Shown piece after piece: positions 11,478 to 13,202 of a stretch of 13,202 nt of DNA. A program made the translations under genes and the position numbers. Each line of letters opens with the position of its first letter. Position 1 is the first letter of the stretch. Under the pieces are notes generated by a model. That model made no database searches. It was not told the DNA's origin and saw nothing but the letters and a program-made list of their open reading frames with translations. Location: positions 1 through 13,202 of the forward strand of contig DERX01000005.1 of the NCBI GenBank assembly GCA_002361875.1, in the 5' to 3' direction. The stretch comes from Ruminococcaceae bacterium UBA3329 (GTDB lineage Bacteria; Bacillota; Clostridia; Oscillospirales; Acutalibacteraceae).

Positions 11478-12866
11478 ATGGCAAACGAGCTTAAATTTTA
11501 TCTTATCACCGATTTGCACCACTACGCAAAATCCTTGGGAACAAGCGGAAAGGGCTTTGAAAAAGCGCTTGCAGGCGACCAAAAATGCTTAAAGCAAACG
11601 GGTGCAATAATTGACGCATACATTGACAGAATTTTGGAGGACAGCGACACAAATATTGTACTTGTGGACGGCGATGTGTCTTGCAACGGTGCGAAAGAAA
11701 GCCATCTCGACTTAATTCCACGCCTTCGTCGCCTTAAAGAGAACGGAAAAAGAGTGTTTGTCATAACCGCAACTCACGATTATTATGTCGAGGGCAATGA
11801 GGTCGGCGAGGGGTATAAATGTGTTGGCGACGAAATCTTGCCTGCAACTCAAACCACTCGCGAGGAGCTCGTAGACCTTTATTTTGAATTCGGAATGAAT
11901 GAGGCTTTGTCAATTCATAAGGAAAGCCACTGCTACAGCGTGAAACTCAAGGAAGGTTACCACCTTTTGTGTCTTAATGACGACGGCGACAGAGTTTTCT
12001 GCGGATATTCTGAGGACACTCTCCGCTGGATAGACGAAGAAATTGATAAGGCAAAGGATGCTGGAGATTACATTTTTGCAATTACCCACCACCCCGTTCT
12101 TCCGCCTTCGCCCATTTACCCCATTATTTCCGAGCGTGATATGCTCGGCGACTGGAAAAAGACTGCAACGCACCTTGCGGACAAGGGAGTTAAATTTATT
12201 TTCACAGGTCACGCCCACATGATGAATATTGCAAAGCTTGTCACCGAAAAGGGAAATGAAATTTACGATATAAACACAAGCTCCCTTGTGGGCTATCCGT
12301 CTGTTATGCGCAAGGTTGTGTTTGACGAGACGCAGGTACATATTTCGTCAATTCAGCTTGACAAATTTGATGACGATTTTGACGGAATGGAACCGACGGA
12401 TTATATGAAAATGCGATTTGATGCTTTTCTTAACAGAGCGTTTGACAGTGTCGCTTTTGACTACGATTCATTTGCAAATGAGGTTGCTCCCAGCTTTTCC
12501 GTTACTCCCGAAAGAGCATATAAGCTTAAATTTCCGCTTAATTTTCTCGGCAAAAAGCTCCATACTCTTACATTTTATAAGCTCGGCAAACTGCTCGGCA
12601 TAAAAAAGGCAGTCGCTCCCGAAATCAAAGACAGAAATGTTAAAGATTTTGCAATAGAGGTTGTCAGAAATCTTTTCTACGGCGATGAGCCTTATACTCC
12701 TGACACACCCGAATATAAGGCGTGTATGGCGGCAGCCAAGAAAATTCAAAAGCTCACAAAACCCATTAAAAAGCTTCGTGAACCTGTTTCTTCTCTTGCC
12801 GAACTGTTGGAAGGCGTTCTTTATGATGCTCCGCCCGCAGATTGGGAAGGCACTTTCTTAAAATAA
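11478..12866 (+). CDS. Calcineurin-like metallophosphoesterase with C-terminal extension (tandem copy B)
   Basis: A 462-aa paralogue of the preceding gene, 12 nt downstream, and the last gene of the operon. Motifs: TDLHH (11-15; D12, H14), GDVSCNG (65-71; D66), TATHDY (97-102; Thr99 in the Asn position of GNHD), ITHHPV (202-207), and GHAH (244-247). The GHxH motif is complete, unlike in the first phosphoesterase of the operon. After NTSSLVGYP (266-274) come about 190 residues of unknown, Lys-rich sequence. The two copies share the motif order and long collinear blocks but differ in the insert after TATHD and in the C-terminal part, so they may act on different substrates or as a heterodimer. 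No signal peptide. AAAGGGGCGGGG precedes the ATG. Confidence 0.8.
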   Translation: MANELKFYLITDLHHYAKSLGTSGKGFEKALAGDQKCLKQTGAIIDAYIDRILEDSDTNIVLVDGDVSCNGAKESHLDLIPRLRRLKENGKRVFVITATHDYYVEGNEVGEGYKCVGDEILPATQTTREELVDLYFEFGMNEALSIHKESHCYSVKLKEGYHLLCLNDDGDRVFCGYSEDTLRWIDEEIDKAKDAGDYIFAITHHPVLPPSPIYPIISERDMLGDWKKTATHLADKGVKFIFTGHAHMMNIAKLVTEKGNEIYDINTSSLVGYPSVMRKVVFDETQVHISSIQLDKFDDDFDGMEPTDYMKMRFDAFLNRAFDSVAFDYDSFANEVAPSFSVTPERAYKLKFPLNFLGKKLHTLTFYKLGKLLGIKKAVAPEIKDRNVKDFAIEVVRNLFYGDEPYTPDTPEYKACMAAAKKIQKLTKPIKKLREPVSSLAELLEGVLYDAPPADWEGTFLK

Positions 12867-12893
12867 AGTCTTTTTGAAAAAATTATATTAACT

Positions 12894-12933
12894 ATAATTG
12901 CACCCCGTACCAATAGGCACGGGGTGCAATTAT
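12894..12933. terminator. Strong bidirectional terminator hairpin
   Basis: A 15-bp perfect outer stem (12894-12908 with 12919-12933, including GCACCCCGT and ACGGGGTGC) extends through a mismatch into two further pairs around an AATA loop. T-runs are short on both sides, but the stem is very stable, with A/T flanks. It closes the plus-strand operon 27 nt after its last stop and probably also ends the minus-strand gene entering from the right. Confidence 0.7.
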
Positions 12934-13030
12934 TAACTGGGTTATAAATAAAATAGTACTAGTTTAAGATTAACAATATGTTGATTGTACAGTTTTAAAT
13001 TAAACCTGAAATTTAATTAAGCTTTTTAAA

Positions 13031-13202
13031 TCAGCCCCAGTAGTTAACGAGCGCGTTAATTTCTTCTGCTGACATAGCTCTTAAGTTGGTGTTTTCACCG
13101 TCAGCGTGGATTGCCATAGCGCTGTTGTAGTAGTCATCGTTTGCAAGATACATATTTGCGAGATTGTCGCAGTAAGCGAATCAATATTTGTGCGGAACAC
13201 CT
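13031..13202 (-). CDS. C-terminal end of an unrecognised gene, partial, disrupted near the window edge
   Basis: On the minus strand a frame ending in TGA (13033-13031) encodes about 49 coding-like residues, including DNLANMYLANDDYYNSAMA, then an Asp/Asn-rich stretch, MSAEEINALVNYWG and stop. The composition and codon use resemble the other genes here. Moving upstream, an in-frame TGA occurs at 13183-13181. In another frame the bases just before it read VFRTNIDSLTA, which would join smoothly to DNLANMY if one base were missing near 13171. So the gene is broken by a frameshift or nonsense change, or the sequence has an error near its edge. The family is not recognised, and the N-terminal part is outside the window. 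Confidence 0.5.

Noticed and set aside
11910..12341. 143-aa antisense frame in the last phosphoesterase gene
   Set aside because: Long only because the sense gene avoids certain codons; no ribosome binding site or recognisable motif, and the sense strand shows all phosphoesterase motifs.
12990..13030. AT-rich inverted repeat as a further terminator downstream of the right-edge gene
   Set aside because: The arms AATTAAA and TTTAATT are only 7 bp, AT-only, and not followed by a clear T-run; the strong hairpin at 12894-12933 explains termination better.
13181..13183. TGA read as tryptophan or selenocysteine in the right-edge gene
   Set aside because: Other genes here end in TGA, including the murE-like gene and this frame itself. 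No SECIS-like stem was seen directly after it. A frameshift or sequence error is simpler.

Overview
The window looks like chromosomal DNA from a low-GC, Gram-positive Clostridia bacterium, most likely a gut Ruminococcaceae/Oscillospiraceae relative. This is inferred from AT-rich intergenic DNA with consensus sigma-A promoters, GGAGG ribosome binding sites, two TTG starts, a DacF-type carboxypeptidase, a Clostridia-type MurE paralogue, and a hairpin-rich intergenic repeat that I recall being common in gut Clostridia. No phage, plasmid, CRISPR, rRNA or tRNA features were seen.

Left part (1-1974): a consensus promoter and a possible BirA-type operator precede bioY (biotin-binding S component of an ECF transporter) and, 3 nt further on, an arginase-family ureohydrolase. 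A short decayed remnant of an XRE-type repressor gene, two hairpins headed by GTAGGG, and back-to-back terminators separate this unit from the next.

Middle, minus strand (1975-6069): reading leftward on the minus strand, dacF (TTG start, own promoter) is followed by a small charged hypothetical protein and a terminator. Then come a repeat cluster with five hairpins, a second promoter with a palindrome at its predicted start point, and a translationally coupled pair: a six-helix membrane protein built from three repeated helical hairpins, and a condensation-domain-like acyltransferase.

Right part, plus strand (6085-12933): one tightly packed operon reads away from dacF: metallophosphoesterase, MurE-type peptidoglycan ligase paralogue, 71-aa single-helix protein, GPH-type sugar/cation symporter, and two tandem paralogous metallophosphoesterases. 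The genes overlap or are 9-12 nt apart and end at a strong hairpin. Its promoter faces the dacF promoter, so each lies inside the other's leader. All three phosphoesterases carry Thr in place of the usual Asn of the GNH[D/E] motif. I infer a cell-envelope or glycan salvage function linking an imported glycoside, phosphate removal and a muropeptide ligase; no step is proven by sequence. This operon is the best candidate here for an undescribed system.

Right edge (13031-13202): the C-terminal end of an unrecognised minus-strand gene, with an in-frame stop or frameshift close to the window border.
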